From Paramarasmius palmivorus (Eukaryota > Basidiomycota > Agaricomycetes > Agaricales > Marasmiaceae), in NCBI GenBank assembly GCA_037176845.1, contig JAYKXP010000185.1, positions 18,910 to 82,909 on the forward strand: a stretch of DNA of 64,000 bases, in the 5' to 3' direction. The translations under genes were made by a program, and so were the position numbers. This document shows positions 42,101-52,977 of this stretch, one piece after another; position 1 is the stretch's first letter, and each line of letters starts with the position of its first letter. The notes beneath the pieces were generated by a model. That model worked only from the letters and a program-made list of their open reading frames with translations. It did not search any database and was not told the DNA's origin.

Positions 42101-42595
42101 GACTTTAAGGTTGGTCAGAATGTGTATATCCTTGCTAAACATATCAAGACCACACGTCCGACGAAGAAGCTTGCAGAGAAGTATCTTGGACCATTTCCTA
42201 TCATTTCGCAACCCTCTTCCAATGCTTTCACTATCAAACTTCCTACATATCTTTCTGGTGTTCATCCTGTTTTCCATGTTTCCCAGCTAGAACCTCACCA
42301 CCCTTCCGAGATTCCGAATCGCACACTTACTCCCCCTCCTCCGGTGGAAATCGATGATGAAGGCGAAGAACATTTCGAAATCGCTGAAATCTTAGATTCG
42401 AAGCTGGATCGGAGGTACAAGAGGTGTCCTTTACGGTACTACGTCCGATGGGCTGGTTATGAGGGGACGGCTGAGGAATTCGACTGGGTAGCAGCCGATG
42501 ATGTGAATGCTCCTGAGGCTGTTGGTGACTTCCATGCGAAGCCCAGCAACAAAGACAAACCTGGTCCTCTTTCCAAAGTTCGTTCCTCCAGTTAG
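39176..42595 (+). CDS. Gypsy-D Pol: RT, RNase H, integrase, chromodomain (1139 aa)
   Basis: Uninterrupted frame that starts inside the end of protease, so the first codon is not a natural start. Reverse transcriptase spans about residues 150-400 with KLDLRHAYHLVRI and active site YLDDILIYS; the usual PFGLTNAP motif reads PEGLTNAP. RNase H, residues about 430-590, has ETDASDYAIAAIL, HDKELLAI and DHKNLEYF. Integrase shows HHHDHILAGHFG plus CPDCGRNK (HHCC zinc site), SIDFIEQLP, TSDRGSEF and YHPEADGQTERANQ with the D-D-E residues. A chromodomain near residues 1065-1120 (EIAEILDSKLDRR, YYVRWAGYEG, then EEFDW) marks it as a chromovirus, a group whose chromodomain can direct integration to marked chromatin. 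Gag is broken, so autonomy is unlikely. Confidence 0.95.
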   Translation: MLGYNWLSRYNPLIDWAEGSLTFRHQGSTQSSVLLTDVPDTPLKVPEPVSVSPSSGAPLRRKTKSSPKPAWPYEPIYTLPEIPAKPQPITLVSAGAFLRACNEAGSKQYCLYANNPDMQEVAGRSGDVEPPDLGSVPEVYHEYASVFNEDLSWELAPHRDYDLKIELEEGTSPPLGRIYPLSEAELKALQDFLDENLRSGFITASGSPFGAPVLFVKKKSGALRLCVDFRGLNKITKKDRYPLPLISDLLDAPSKAKIYTKLDLRHAYHLVRIAEGDEWKTAFRTRYSSYQWNVIPEGLTNAPAAFQRFVNSIFADLLDVCVVVYLDDILIYSENEAEHESHVKEVLRRLKKHGLFCNPKKCEFHVSECEFLGYILSPSGFRMAEDKIKAIIDWPVPRKVKDIQSFLGFCNFYRRFIYGYSDITIPLTRLTRKDVKWNWSSEAQTAFESLKEAFTRAPVLTHWEPDRQITVETDASDYAIAAILSITLEDGEIHPVAFLSRTLSGSELNYDTHDKELLAIFEAFKTWRHYLEGASSPIDVVTDHKNLEYFSTTKILTRRQVRWSEYLSAFNMVIRFRPGKLGAKPDALTRRWDVYPKEGDTGYAAVNPQNFRPIFTEEQLIASLRATYLEEPVLHASILMDAEKLHSDIRSALSSDPEAVAGMNHAQSGHHRWSVDESGLLRLDEHVYVPAVDDLRLQVLKHHHDHILAGHFGQNRTLSLIRRHYTWPKIREFVKDYVRSCPDCGRNKSRRHRPYGLLKPLPVPLRPWDSISIDFIEQLPDSNGFTSIMVVVDRASKQAIFIPLPKKIPSDELARLFVIHIFAKHGVPNHVTSDRGSEFISSFSRSLGQALNMKLHFTSRYHPEADGQTERANQTLEQYLRMYCTYQQDNWDVLLLLAEFAYNNSPNASTGISPFFANKGYHPNITVHPEVDLASEKAHNYVMNLDEVHQFLQDEIRAAQDAYKASADNRRIPAPDFKVGQNVYILAKHIKTTRPTKKLAEKYLGPFPIISQPSSNAFTIKLPTYLSGVHPVFHVSQLEPHHPSEIPNRTLTPPPPVEIDDEGEEHFEIAEILDSKLDRRYKRCPLRYYVRWAGYEGTAEEFDWVAADDVNAPEAVGDFHAKPSNKDKPGPLSKVRSSS

Positions 42596-42801
42596 TTTCA
42601 ACTTCCAGAAATATTCTGTTCACTTATATCTCTTCCGAAATTCTTATTTCACTTCCGTTCACACTTATACTTTCAAGAAACTTTTTATATTTACAAGTCC
42701 TTTCTTCCGACCATCCACTACATCTGGTGCGTATTGTATGTGTCCGTGACTCTATGTACAACAAAAAAGGCAAGAAACGAAGAAGTCCCAAGAGCCGCTA
42801 T

Positions 42802-44492
42802 CTACTCCTCCGCTCCGGCATCCTCTCCCTCCTTTTCACCCTCCGCGTCCTTGTCAATGTCCATATCCTCCGTCTCCTTGGCTTTGTCCTTCTCTCCCTC
42901 CGGTTCCTTATCCTCCTCCGGTCGACCTCCTGATCCGCTTGCCTCTTGCGCACTTCCCTCCGGAACAAAGTCTCCATTTGCCTGCCTCCGGAGACCCAAT
43001 GCAGCCTTCACTCCGTTCAAAAGCTGAATCACAAGGGCTTCCAGCCGGAGGTTGCTATCAAGTAGCTCTTGATTGCTCCGGAGAAGTTGAGCGTTCTGCT
43101 CCTCCAGTTTCTCGATCCGAGCACCGAGACTTCCGAAGCTCACGCCCAGAGCATATCGATCCTGCGAGGAATTTGAAGTTCCTTCCTCCACTGGTTCCGG
43201 TCGTCTGGGTCTACGGGTGCGCTTCTTCTTGACCTCCGGAGACGCAGTAGTATCACCAGCCTGGCTTCCAGGATTCGAATCAGGAACTATTGCTGCCGAC
43301 TTTGGGGTGACCTTGACGCCAAAGGAGCATTTAGACTTGCGGAGGTGGCATCCCTGACATCCGGTGACACCCTTCTTGACAGCATCCGGGTTCGGAGCGT
43401 AACACTCCTTATTGTGATCGATGCATTCGGAGCACCCTTTGCCGGAAGCAACGCGTTTGTATCTGTGGTCGTTCCAGTCGACTGAGATCTCGGAGTCGTC
43501 CGAATCGAAGACAACTTCTGGACGGTTTTCTAAAGCCTTCTCGAAGGCAGTTTTCTCCGAAGCCTTGCCTCCGGTGCGACGTTTCTATAGAGAAGCATTA
43601 GGACAAGTTCAGTCTTCCGAAAGAAACGTACCTTGGGTTCCTTCGGAGGCTCCACGAATTGAATATCGTCATCCTCCGCCTCTGCAGCCTTTCGCTTGCT
43701 TTTCCCCTTCTTCGAAGTACCTGCCTCCGATGACTTGTCCTCGGAAGCACGGAAGGAAGAGGCCTTAGAGGCTGCTTCCGCCCTCCGTTTCTCCTGAGCC
43801 ACCTTCCGCGACTTCTCGGCCCTCTCCTGGATTTCCTCTATGGTCGGAGGTGCACGTTGTTGTTGCTGCTGCTCTTCCTCCCTCCGTTTCGCAGCCCTAG
43901 CCCAGATCTCATCCTCCTTCTTCTTTCTCTCTGCCGCCTCTTTCTCCTTCCGGATCCTCTTCTCCTCCTCCTTCTTCTCCCGCTCTTCCTCTTCCCTCTT
44001 TTTCTTCTCCTCCTGCTTCCGGCGTTCCTCTGCCTCCGCAGCCCGCTTCCTAGCCTCTTCAAACCATCCCTTCATCCGAGTGTCCTCCGCTTCCTCATAG
44101 GCTGACATCCAGACATGCCATGCTCACAGCGCCGCTGGACGACTTGCTCGTTGTGTCTTCCTCTCCCGGTTCCGCGCCCGGACCTCGCAACATTGAACTT
44201 GGTAATCTTGCAGACCTGCTGCATTCTGGTCTTCAATTTTCACAATGTCGTCCTCATTCGCGTCGTCCGGAACCTCCTCCATTTCAAACTTCGGAGGAAG
44301 CGCTTCATCGTCGTCAACGGAGGCAGGGAAAGGTGGTCGTTGCCGAGGATAGACCTCCGGCATCAATGAAATGACCTCCGGATCGATATACGTCCGGGAG
44401 GCGTGAGGATAGGTGAAGCCCTCTTCTATGGGCACAGGGGCGGAGGGACGGTCTTCCGGTTTGCTGAATGACAAGTCGTTGCTTCCAGACAT
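42802..44492 (-). CDS. Antisense Zn2Cys6-like coiled-coil protein carried by gypsy-D
   Basis: Minus-strand spliced gene between pol and the 3' LTR. The likely start is ATG 44492 (MSGSNDLSFSKPEDRPSAP). An acidic N-terminus leads, through one unresolved splice or frame change near 44215-44105, to a Lys/Glu/Arg/Ala coiled coil (44108-43650). A canonical 47-nt intron at 43631-43585 (GTACGT..CTATAG) joins PPKEPK to KRRTGGKASEK. Next comes a double cysteine cluster, C-x2-C-x6-C (CSECIDHNKEC), 14 residues, and C-x2-C-x6-C (CQGCHLRKSKC), close to the fungal Zn2Cys6 fold. A second coiled coil (RIEKLEEQNAQLLRSNQEL) and an acidic tail end at 42802. DNA binding with dimerisation is the obvious inference; its role for the element is unknown. 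Confidence 0.75.
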
Positions 44493-44705
44493 TGTTGCAG
44501 TTGGTGGGCAGAAAGAGGGGACTTCGTCAAAAAGTAGTGGTCCTTTTATAGTTTCAAAAGTTAACCCGGTTACATCACGTGATTTCATTTAAGATTTTCT
44601 AGAAACTTTCTATGGATCTTTAGATCTTCATTGTCCTCCGGATTTAGGGATAGCTTGCTTCCGGATATTGTAACTTCCGGTACGGAGCTAAGAGGGCGGG
44701 TATAC

Positions 44706-45152
44706 TGTCATGACTGTATACTCGGACACTGACATCCGGAGATAACCTTCGTGTCCGGAAGTACCTCGGAAAGCATCAACATGTGTTTCCTTCATTCCGG
44801 AGCTTTCGCCTCATGTTCATATTATCTTTACGGATATATGCCTCATGTCTATACTTGTCGTTTTCCGATTTCTGAATGTTCCCTTATTTATATCATTCCT
44901 TTGTTCATGTTCCGTTTAGAGATACTCTGGCACGTACTTGTATATAAGACATAGGGATACAGTTCTGTTAACTCTAACAGAATAATAAACGTTATCTCTG
45001 CCATCTCAGTACTTCCTATATCTTCCTATTCGCTCTCAAGCCGTGGGTCAGTAGGGCTGTTGTGTAGAACTTCAGCAACTGTTACCTTCCGAGGTCCTCC
45101 ACCTTCTGGTGGTGCTCCGGACCTCTTTTATACCTCCGGCACGGATCTGACA
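44706..45152 (+). repeat. Gypsy-D 3' LTR (447 bp)
   Basis: TGTCATGACT to GGATCTGACA, followed by the AGAGC duplication (45153-45157). It holds the perfect complement of the primer-binding site at 44975-44987. Confidence 0.95.
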
Positions 45153-45552
45153 AGAGCCCATCTGGCACATTGAAAGGAATATAAGCACTAGATCTCAAGG
45201 ATAACATGTTACTCACAGCCTGTGCATAATGGCCTTGCCATCTACAGGGGGGAACAAGTACTCCTTCAACTTGACATCGCCTCCTTGCCCTGACTCAGGT
45301 GCCGAGTTCTCCATCCACCAAAATCTGAGCCCAGCACACACAAAAAATGCTGAAATAAGTCCGAAAAGAAATGAGACCACTCGGGGGTCAATCAGGGTGT
45401 GGCTTGCAGCAGCAGAGACAGTGTTGAAGAAGGTGAAACAGAGTCAGTGGCTTGCATTACTGGCACTGGTAGCCACCGCGATCGATCTAAGGGCTGGGAA
45501 ATTTAGCGAGGGTGAAATGTGAAATAGAGAATACATTTTAGGAGTGAGATAC

Positions 45553-47110
45553 ATGAGGGATGATGCTGACAAACGTCGGCGACAATGGTACAGGACACAG
45601 CAATTATGCAGTAAAGTTTGGTGAGGTGCCTCAAGGCAAACAAGGCCATCGCAAGATGCAAAGATGCTCAGCTACAAAACAAACCGGCAGACCAGCTACG
45701 AAACCGTGACAATCCCGTCTTTCTGTGGAGAGAAGTTCATCTCTGTTACTTTAATGGTATGTATCCTATTTTATGATTGGTTTATCACTCTGATTTGCAC
45801 CAGCATGAGCATCATCACTAATCACAATGTGCTCAGTCCAAAGGATCTGAGCCCATGGCCCCATTTCTTGGATATGAATGTGTTCTTCCAGTCATTCAGC
45901 TTTTGCCTCACATTGTTAGTATAGAGATCCAATGCCTCCCATACGTCACAATATCTGTATTCGCTTTACTGTCCTAACTTTCATGTCTTCACAGATACAG
46001 GCCCCATATCACATATGTAACAGGGCGAACATGTTTTTGGAACAATAATCCCAGATCCAACTTTTCATGTCAGCATTATGGAACATGTTCCACTGCTAAG
46101 TCTGTATTCTATGTTTTTTGTGTTTATTTATGCCAACTCCATGTTAACCTATTTTCTGATTGGTTCTAGTAGGTGACGCCACCTTACTTCAATGAGAACA
46201 TGGTTCAGGCAATGAATTTGAGTTCATACATAATCATTCTTCAGGTATGAACATGTTTTTTTGAACTTCTGCATTTGCCTACTGATTCAGCACTTCTAGC
46301 TACAAATAACGGGTATAATTCATAGCTAGTTACCCAGAGAAATGGTAAAATACCACTTTCAACGAGGCCAGAAATTGAGGTGGGCACAATGAACTAAGAA
46401 GAAAGGCAAAAGCTCTCCTTCACCCAGCCCCTCACCACCTTCACCTCCTAGTCCCTTACCCTTGGTAGCCATATCCCAATGTTAGTTTACTTTCCTCTAT
46501 CTACACTATCTTTACTGAAATTCTTATCATTAGCTTCAATTCCACCAACCGTCGTAGACCAAGCTGTGCAATACTTCAGGGAGATTTTATGCATGTACAA
46601 TGCATTTTCTATGTCCTCTAGGCTTTATGCTCACTAATTCAACAGCTTGCAGGTCTCTCGCACTTACACTAATGCAAATGGTGTCAGCCATACAATTAGT
46701 TGTCTTGTTATGGACACCTTTGTTTTGCAAAACTGTTAATTACCTACATCCTATCCATGTCTTATTACTTCAATCAGTATTGTGTTTCCACTGAGCTCTT
46801 AAATGATGCAGCAATGCATTCAAAGAATCAACATGTTCTTAATACAATTAAATTGGTGCCACATGGTTTAAGGTTCATTTGTTTGCATTTTGTCAAGGTA
46901 ATATGACTTTAGGCGCTCAAACCTATCATGTTAAAGTTTCCTTTTCAGATTGTTACCCCACCTTGAATATGTTTAGGCACAGCAGAGTAGGCCTTTGCTT
47001 GGTGTGTTCATTGCTGTAATAAGCTCTTGGACATATTACTTACATTGTCATGTGTTGCAGGACATATAAACTTGTTATTCTACAAAATCAACACTGCAAA
47101 CCCCACTAAC
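45553..47110. other. AT-rich region without a recognised gene
   Basis: No ORF with family resemblance and no clear repeat. It may hold the left end of the hAT element whose gene starts at 47111, but I found no terminal repeat or 8-bp duplication. Confidence 0.4.
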
Positions 47111-49140
47111 ATGGCTGGAACGAAGAAAGCAAATAGGAAAGGTACGGATGATACTTCTCATTGTCTAGCATGTAACTGATATGCTCTCAACAGAGAACAA
47201 CCCAGAGCCCCCAATTGACACAGTTGTCATGGTGGAACCTCAAGTTATGCCTCAGGTTAACCCTCAAGTTATGAATTAGATTTGCTCTTGTACATATGAG
47301 AACTTCTCTGCAACTACTTTGAATTCTCATGCTTCAACAGGTCCTGAGCCCACATCCAATGACTCCACTTTAGAGATTCAGTCAGTAAACACAACTCTAG
47401 CCCCAGTAGTGGACAATAGCAGTGATGGCCAAGAGTCTTCAGAAGAGAACAACAGTGAGCATTTACTTGATTTGTCTCAATCAAGTCTCATTTAGTTGGA
47501 AGCTGCTCATAGTCAGTCACTAGTTACCCCAACATTATGCCCTGCCACTTGTTCCTTGACTTGTACATAAACACCAAGTAGACTTCCACTCCCTCAGACT
47601 GTAACTCCCCAACCTCCAAGCAACCCTCGTTGTCGCCACTTCAAGAAAAAAGATACTGAGCAAGGTACTGCAGCTGAAAACCAAGAAGTCATTGCACAAT
47701 GTGAGTTCTATTTTGTCTAGTATTGTTACCTGTACCTGATCTCTGTTGACAGACACCAACAACCCTCAGGAAGTTGCATTCTTCAATCAGCCAATATGCT
47801 CAATCAACTCCATTAGTTTCTGCATTCCAAAGGGCTGGATCTCGAAGGTGTGAACGGACCAATGTTTGCTTTGATGTCTCTTCTTTGGGAGAGTACATCA
47901 ATGTTGAACAGATCTCTATCTCTATGGACAATGACCTAACTATATCACTCTCAGTTGTAGCTCCACCAACCAGGACACAAGCTACATCACACAAGAACAT
48001 GGGAAGTAAGTTGTTGATTTCTCTTTGTATCTGTGCAATACTCATTATGTTTATCTCAGAGGCCATAGACAAACTCAACCAGGCAAAAGCTCAAGGTCAC
48101 AAGAACACTTTGTGTCGAGACAGTATCTCACATTGCCAGCAAGACTTTGACACCGCTGTCCAGAGGCCTTTAGTCAACTTTACTACCTCTCCACCAACAA
48201 GGAAGACTGGCACAGGATCACAGTGTTCCAAGCACACCAATGATGTCCATGAGTTTTTTTACTTTCAAAGACAGATATTATAGATACAACTATTGCCTTC
48301 AGTAAGTGCCATTCTTACTTTGTGTAATGTGCTACTAATTGAAACTATAAATAGGAAAAGAGAGGAGCCAGCGGTCCCAGAAGCTGTAACTGTTCACCCC
48401 TACACACTGGGCACTGGGAACACAAATATGCAAAAGCACTTGGTAGCTGTGCATTTTTCCCAAATGGATAGACAACTGCAATGCTTGTGGAATCCCTGTA
48501 ACCACTGATTGTGCCACTGATAAAGCCAAGTTATACCAAGATAAAAACAATATTTAGTATAGAAGGGTTAGTTAATTGCTTGATGATTTACATGATCTAT
48601 ATACTGTTCAACGTTGAATGCTCACCTCTTGTCTCAGCCGATTAGTCTTGTCAAGTTGGAAAGCTTTGCTCAGCTAATACTATATCTAAAGTGAGACCTT
48701 TGAGAGAAGGATATACTTGGGTGCATGACAATGAGAAAGGATATCATCCAGTGTGGTACCTTCATATGCATGAGATTGCAAAAGAATTTCAGGTTAGTTT
48801 CTGCCTTGTCCCACAATATGGGCTGTTGTATTGATCTACCCATACTAGAATGCAATCAGCAGAATTTCCTTTATGACTGATTGCCCGACAGATTTGACTC
48901 TTTATCCCTTCCTTGCCCTCACCGCCCACTGGGTGGCTGAAACTATTGTTACCAAGAAGGTGTTGAACAGTACTATAACAACTCATAGTGTCTTGAAGAT
49001 GTGCTCAGAGGTTATAGGCTTCCACGAGGTTCCAGTGTCACACACTGGTGTGCATCTAGCACAAGCCATTAAATACCTACTTTGTAGGATTGGTATCGAG
49101 AAGGATGTACATATGCAGCATGTGCACCATTGGGATTGAC

Positions 49141-49142
49141 TA
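49141..49142. repeat. TA target duplication of the Tc1/mariner-like element
   Basis: TA at 49141-49142 and 52978-52979 flank the inverted repeats. Confidence 0.9.
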
Positions 49143-52100
49143 CAGTGCTCGTCACCACCTCGCGTCAGTCGGATGTGGGAAATTTGATGGCATTCACCAA
49201 AGAGCACACCACATTTTTGAAACACTATATTTTGACAAGATATTATTATAGAACGATTACCATGGCCTATACCTATCTGTACATACCCATCACTAAGCTC
49301 CCCAGTGAGGTCCAAAATTTTTCGCGCAAAAAAAGTGAAACATGATTATGTAATACATATAATATGGCTCAAAATGGCTCAAAACAAGCACAAAATGACA
49401 GAAAGAGGGTAGCAAGAAGGTGCGATGATGTTTCTAGACACGAGAGATGATGTTGATGTCCATGAGAATGCTTCGGGGGATTTGTCTGTGCGAGGGATAC
49501 TTTTTGACAGCATATGCGGCTTGGCGCAGGTTCAAATTCTGTCGGTAAGCATCTAAATATCGATAACAATGGTGGAAATATCTTCTGATATTTGCTATGG
49601 ACACTTCATCCAAGCACTGGGGGAGCAGAACCTTTGCTGTTGGGAATGTCCCATCGGACAGTTCCCGGAAACCTGTAAGAAGGGTAAATCACTATGATCA
49701 GATAAAAGAGTGTATCAACATACATCGTTTAACCTGGGCCCAGACCATCTCAATGGGATTCAGCTCACAATGGAATTTCGGAAGAAAAAGACATATGTGA
49801 CCACGTTTTTCAATCATGATTTGAAGGAGAGGCTTTTCGGCCCGGAAATCTGGTTCCAGAGAGGACATGTTGCATGCAACAGTCCTTGGCCCGGTCGTCG
49901 TCCTGATCACTGTCATCATCATCTGCCACGTATCCCATTGCTTCCTGATGTTTTCTCCTCGCATTCTGGGATTTACTGCATTCATCACAGACTGCAACAA
50001 TGTTTCCCTTCTTGTTTGGCTTGACGACCTTTAGTAAGTTCCTTTCCCACAGTATCTGTTCCATTCCCTTTGGTTTCCCTGCTAGAGGCTCACCTTTCTC
50101 GTCTAATCCCTTGTAATCTTCAGGCCAGACCATTTTCTGCACTTCTCCAGTGGCCAGATTCACTGTATCATGCATTTTTGGCTGCTCACCCCCAGGACCA
50201 TGATTCATTTTATGGGCCTGCAGTGCATCAGTAGCATAGGCTTCATGGGCAGAAGAACAGTCAAAGACAAAAACAGCAGTGGCACAAGGGAACTTGGCTT
50301 CAAAGATATCCAATGCCTCATCAGTCTGTTATGTAGGATGAGCATGACTGACAACGCTTGAAGACAATGCACATACCTGTGCAAGCAGTTGAGGCATGTC
50401 CCAATATGCATCATGTCCGGCACCTGGGTGGATTATTTGGCAAGCATCAAAGGAGCGGCATTGATAGCACATATGGGGCAAGGGAGGAGGAGGAGGAGTC
50501 CATTCAATTCCTTTGGTCGTTTGGTCAGTTGCAACTTGGGCTGTGGTGCGTTTTTGGCCGTCTTCTTTTGTCGTGGTTTTGACTTCTTCTGCCTATTCTG
50601 TTTCCCCTTTGTCTCTTTTTCCGCAGCTGCATTGGTCTCCTTCATAGCTGCGAGCGCCTCCAACTGTGTTGGGCTCAGTGGTTTGACCAGCAATGTTTTC
50701 TCATGTTCTATCTCTTCAGGTGTCAAAACAAGCCGTCCACTTGCCTCAATGATGAAGTCTGAGCAGTAAATGATATGGCCACGGTTCTTACTTCACAACT
50801 CATGTTTGCCTTCACGCTCCCATACATGGGTCTCCAGATCCCCTGCATGAACACAAAACTCGTCGTGAAAGATAACATGGTATTCGGACTCTCCTGGCGC
50901 AATATCTGGTGGGTTTTCAGTGTTCATCTCAGGTCCACTGTACTCAGTACAACATCTTTAGAAGACAAAATCAGAGTCACAGACAGTAACTGTTAGATGG
51001 CGGAACTCACAGTAAAATGTTGTTGAACATTATCTGTGTGTACTCCTCCCGCTTCTTGACCACGTCCTTTCGCTCATGTCTATCATGGTAAATGCCCTTC
51101 TGGTAGCAACACTGTCGGTAGCCCAACTTTTTGAGCCAACGCTCACTTGTGCTAACTGAGATCTTTGCTTTGATTTCAAGTCCGGGAAGCAGGAATTCAT
51201 TAACATATCGGCGAAGCTTGGTCGGTGTCACCTACAGAAGAGTCAGCACTACCACTGGCTTGATATATTGAACAAGTTTACTCTTTTCTTCCAACCTCCT
51301 TTCTTTATATCCACCAGCCCATTACACCAGTCACGTAGCTTTGATTTCACCTCAGGAATGTCCAGATGAGAGGCATGTTTGGCCCCTTTCCCTTGTCTGC
51401 ACTCTGGAAGCTCACCAGTCCGATAGATGTGCCTTGTAACCCGGCAAAGCTGGCGAGCAAAGTATTCGGTCTTGTTGCCACCGTATGCAACAGCCCTACT
51501 TGCATCATGTGCTGGCCGAATCCTTGCAAGCCTTGCCTTCAGCTTTGAACAAACACCGGGTCTTGACAGCATGATCCTCTGCTTCAGCTCGACCCGTGCC
51601 TTTGCAAGCTTGAAACACTTCTTGTTGTATCTTTTGATGTACTGAATGTCGGCGAGTGTGTTCACAGCACTTGTGTCGGTAAGTAACCGCTTCTTCAACC
51701 ACAAGTCCTTTTCTATCTTGCTGACTGCCTTCGCTACCGTGTTGTAGAAACGCTCTGCCGGAACCGTCTCCTCTTCTGATTCGTCATCAACTTCCACCTC
51801 TGGCTCCGTCTCACTCTCAAAATCACTTTCCTGCAGCTCAGCACAAGGCAGTGATGAAAGCCAGTCCGATATCTCTTGCTGAGCACGTTCAAAGTTAGGG
51901 GAAGGTACGACGATATGGTCCTTTGCATGAATACGTCTGATGAATGCTGCAGAGAAGGCTTTAGAGGCTTCGTTGCAATCTGCTGAAGACATGAGATCAA
52001 AGGAGTGAAGGGGAAGTTCTGGTAGCCACGAGTTTGCATGTATGGTAGGGTGTTGCTGGCTGTCCTCCAAGTAATGGTCATCTGACGCTGAACTCTCTGG

Positions 52101-52977
52101 AACTGGCTGGGATGCAGAGGCTGGGGAACTGGGATTAAGCTCGGAGTCGACCATAATTGGGTCTCCAAGCGAGTCTCCAAGCGAAGAAGATAAAGTAGAC
52201 TCCTAAATCACAGTGTAAGTAGACAAATAACATGAATTATGTTGAGTGCACGTTGGTTTTTTGTTTTTTCATGGATCGTGGATTGGTCTCAAACAGCATG
52301 TCAATACGTGCGCACTGTGCAATCACACTGTCATGCCTCACCTTCTTTGTCTTTCCTTCCTTCTGTCTCCATTGAGTTGTGCGTGATGTACCAGGCTCTG
52401 GGGATCGTACAGATCTTGGTTATCTCGGCGACGTTTTTGGTTTTCAGCAATCTGCACTCAAAATCAACATCAAGCTTGACAGTCTTTAATACTACATACC
52501 GCTGCTTGGTGATTGACTCCCTGGCTGCTCTTTGACCCCTTTTTGACACTCATAGACACGACTTCTACATCAGACCACGTGTCTGACCCTGACTCTGGGT
52601 CACCATCGCTCTCATTATCGGCATTATCTGACATGTGGTAGTCACTGTCTAATTCGAGTTCATGTCTTTGATTATCTTCACGCTTCTTTGCTTCGTGTCA
52701 AGCAGTGGCTTGTGCTTTCTTCAATTTCCCCATAATTTTGATGTAGCGATGAGTTGTGAGATGCTCAAGTAAAAAAAAAAAAGGTAATTCGGTTGCCTCA
52801 GGACTACTATACTTTTGGGATTTTTGCCCTCAAAAAAGTGAAACACCATGGGAAAAAAAATTTCTTTGCATAAATCACCGTCTTTTGGGGAGCTGGCTTC
52901 GGGAAAAATATTGAAAAATCCGAGAAAAATTTTTCTGCGTCAAAACTGAACTGTAAGGGAAGTGCCGACGAGCACTG
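49143..52977 (-). mobile_element. Tc1/mariner-superfamily DNA transposon (3.8 kb)
   Basis: Terminal inverted repeats CAGTGCTCGTC at both ends, flanked by TA. It encodes one minus-strand DDE transposase (52154-49434, possibly starting further upstream). It sits in an intron of the hAT gene; excision restores a short intron GTACAT..TTTACCAG with TTGACTAAC at the junction, a normal branch site. Confidence 0.9.
49434..52154 (-). pseudogene. DDE transposase of the Tc1/mariner-like element
   Basis: Spliced minus-strand gene. Exons from the ATG at 52154: 52154-51282, 51231-51011, 50955-50377, 50325-49724, 49672-49434; all four introns are 50-55 nt with GT..AG ends. An N-terminal acidic region precedes a basic DNA-binding part with STSERWLKKLGYRQC and KGIYHDRHERKDVV. 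Catalytic domain: VIFHDEF (first Asp), a (CCT)n-coded Pro run, HPGAGHDAYW, FVFDCSSAHEAYATDAL (second Asp) and FHCELNPIEMVW (Glu). The C-terminus has YRYLDAYRQ and SHRQIP. A TGA at 50793-50795, a shift near 50505 and a shift near 49875 (in a CT repeat) disable it. An additional N-terminal exon near 52737-52500 is possible. Cut-and-paste activity is inferred from the family. Confidence 0.85.

Larger units (their letters stand above)
36322..45152 (+). mobile_element. Gypsy-D: full-length chromovirus with an antisense gene
   Basis: 8.8-kb plus-strand Ty3/gypsy element flanked by AGAGC. 5' LTR 36322-36765, self-complementary primer site 36767-36779, gag (broken) 36793-38400, protease near 38950-39170, open pol 39176-42595 with a C-terminal chromodomain, then about 2.1 kb holding an antisense spliced gene (44492-42802), and 3' LTR 44706-45152. 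The LTRs differ by many small indels in the first 300 bp and are almost identical in the last 150 bp. The base composition and TTCCGG-rich words differ from the flanking sequence. Confidence 0.95.
35107..45522 (-). pseudogene. SAP-like domain gene split by gypsy-D
   Basis: Minus-strand gene in two parts, 45522-45153 and 36321-35107. The right part ends its exon with LFPPVDGKAIMHRL, then an intron (GTGAGT to GTGCCAG). The next exon, interrupted by gypsy-D only a few bases after the splice acceptor, continues ALNHTGPGGLQELCRKYGIS and KKDEVRQQLIEFSENPDRW. This is a helix-extension-helix pattern like SAP DNA-binding domains. Further exons hold KKPKISQLYQHQDK, a Ser/Thr-rich stretch and the end HWEEIKRKHNW at 35107. 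The upstream start is not identified. It lies in tandem with the XPG-like pseudogene, same strand. The SAP call is by pattern only and the function is unknown. Confidence 0.5.

Noticed and set aside
41801..42277. Minus-strand 158-aa ORF opposite gypsy-D integrase
   Set aside because: Antisense shadow of the conserved pol frame, with no domain of its own.
43840..44105. Plus-strand Ser/Phe/Leu-rich ORFs opposite the coiled-coil gene
   Set aside because: They are the shadow of the Glu/Lys/Arg-rich coding sequence on the minus strand.
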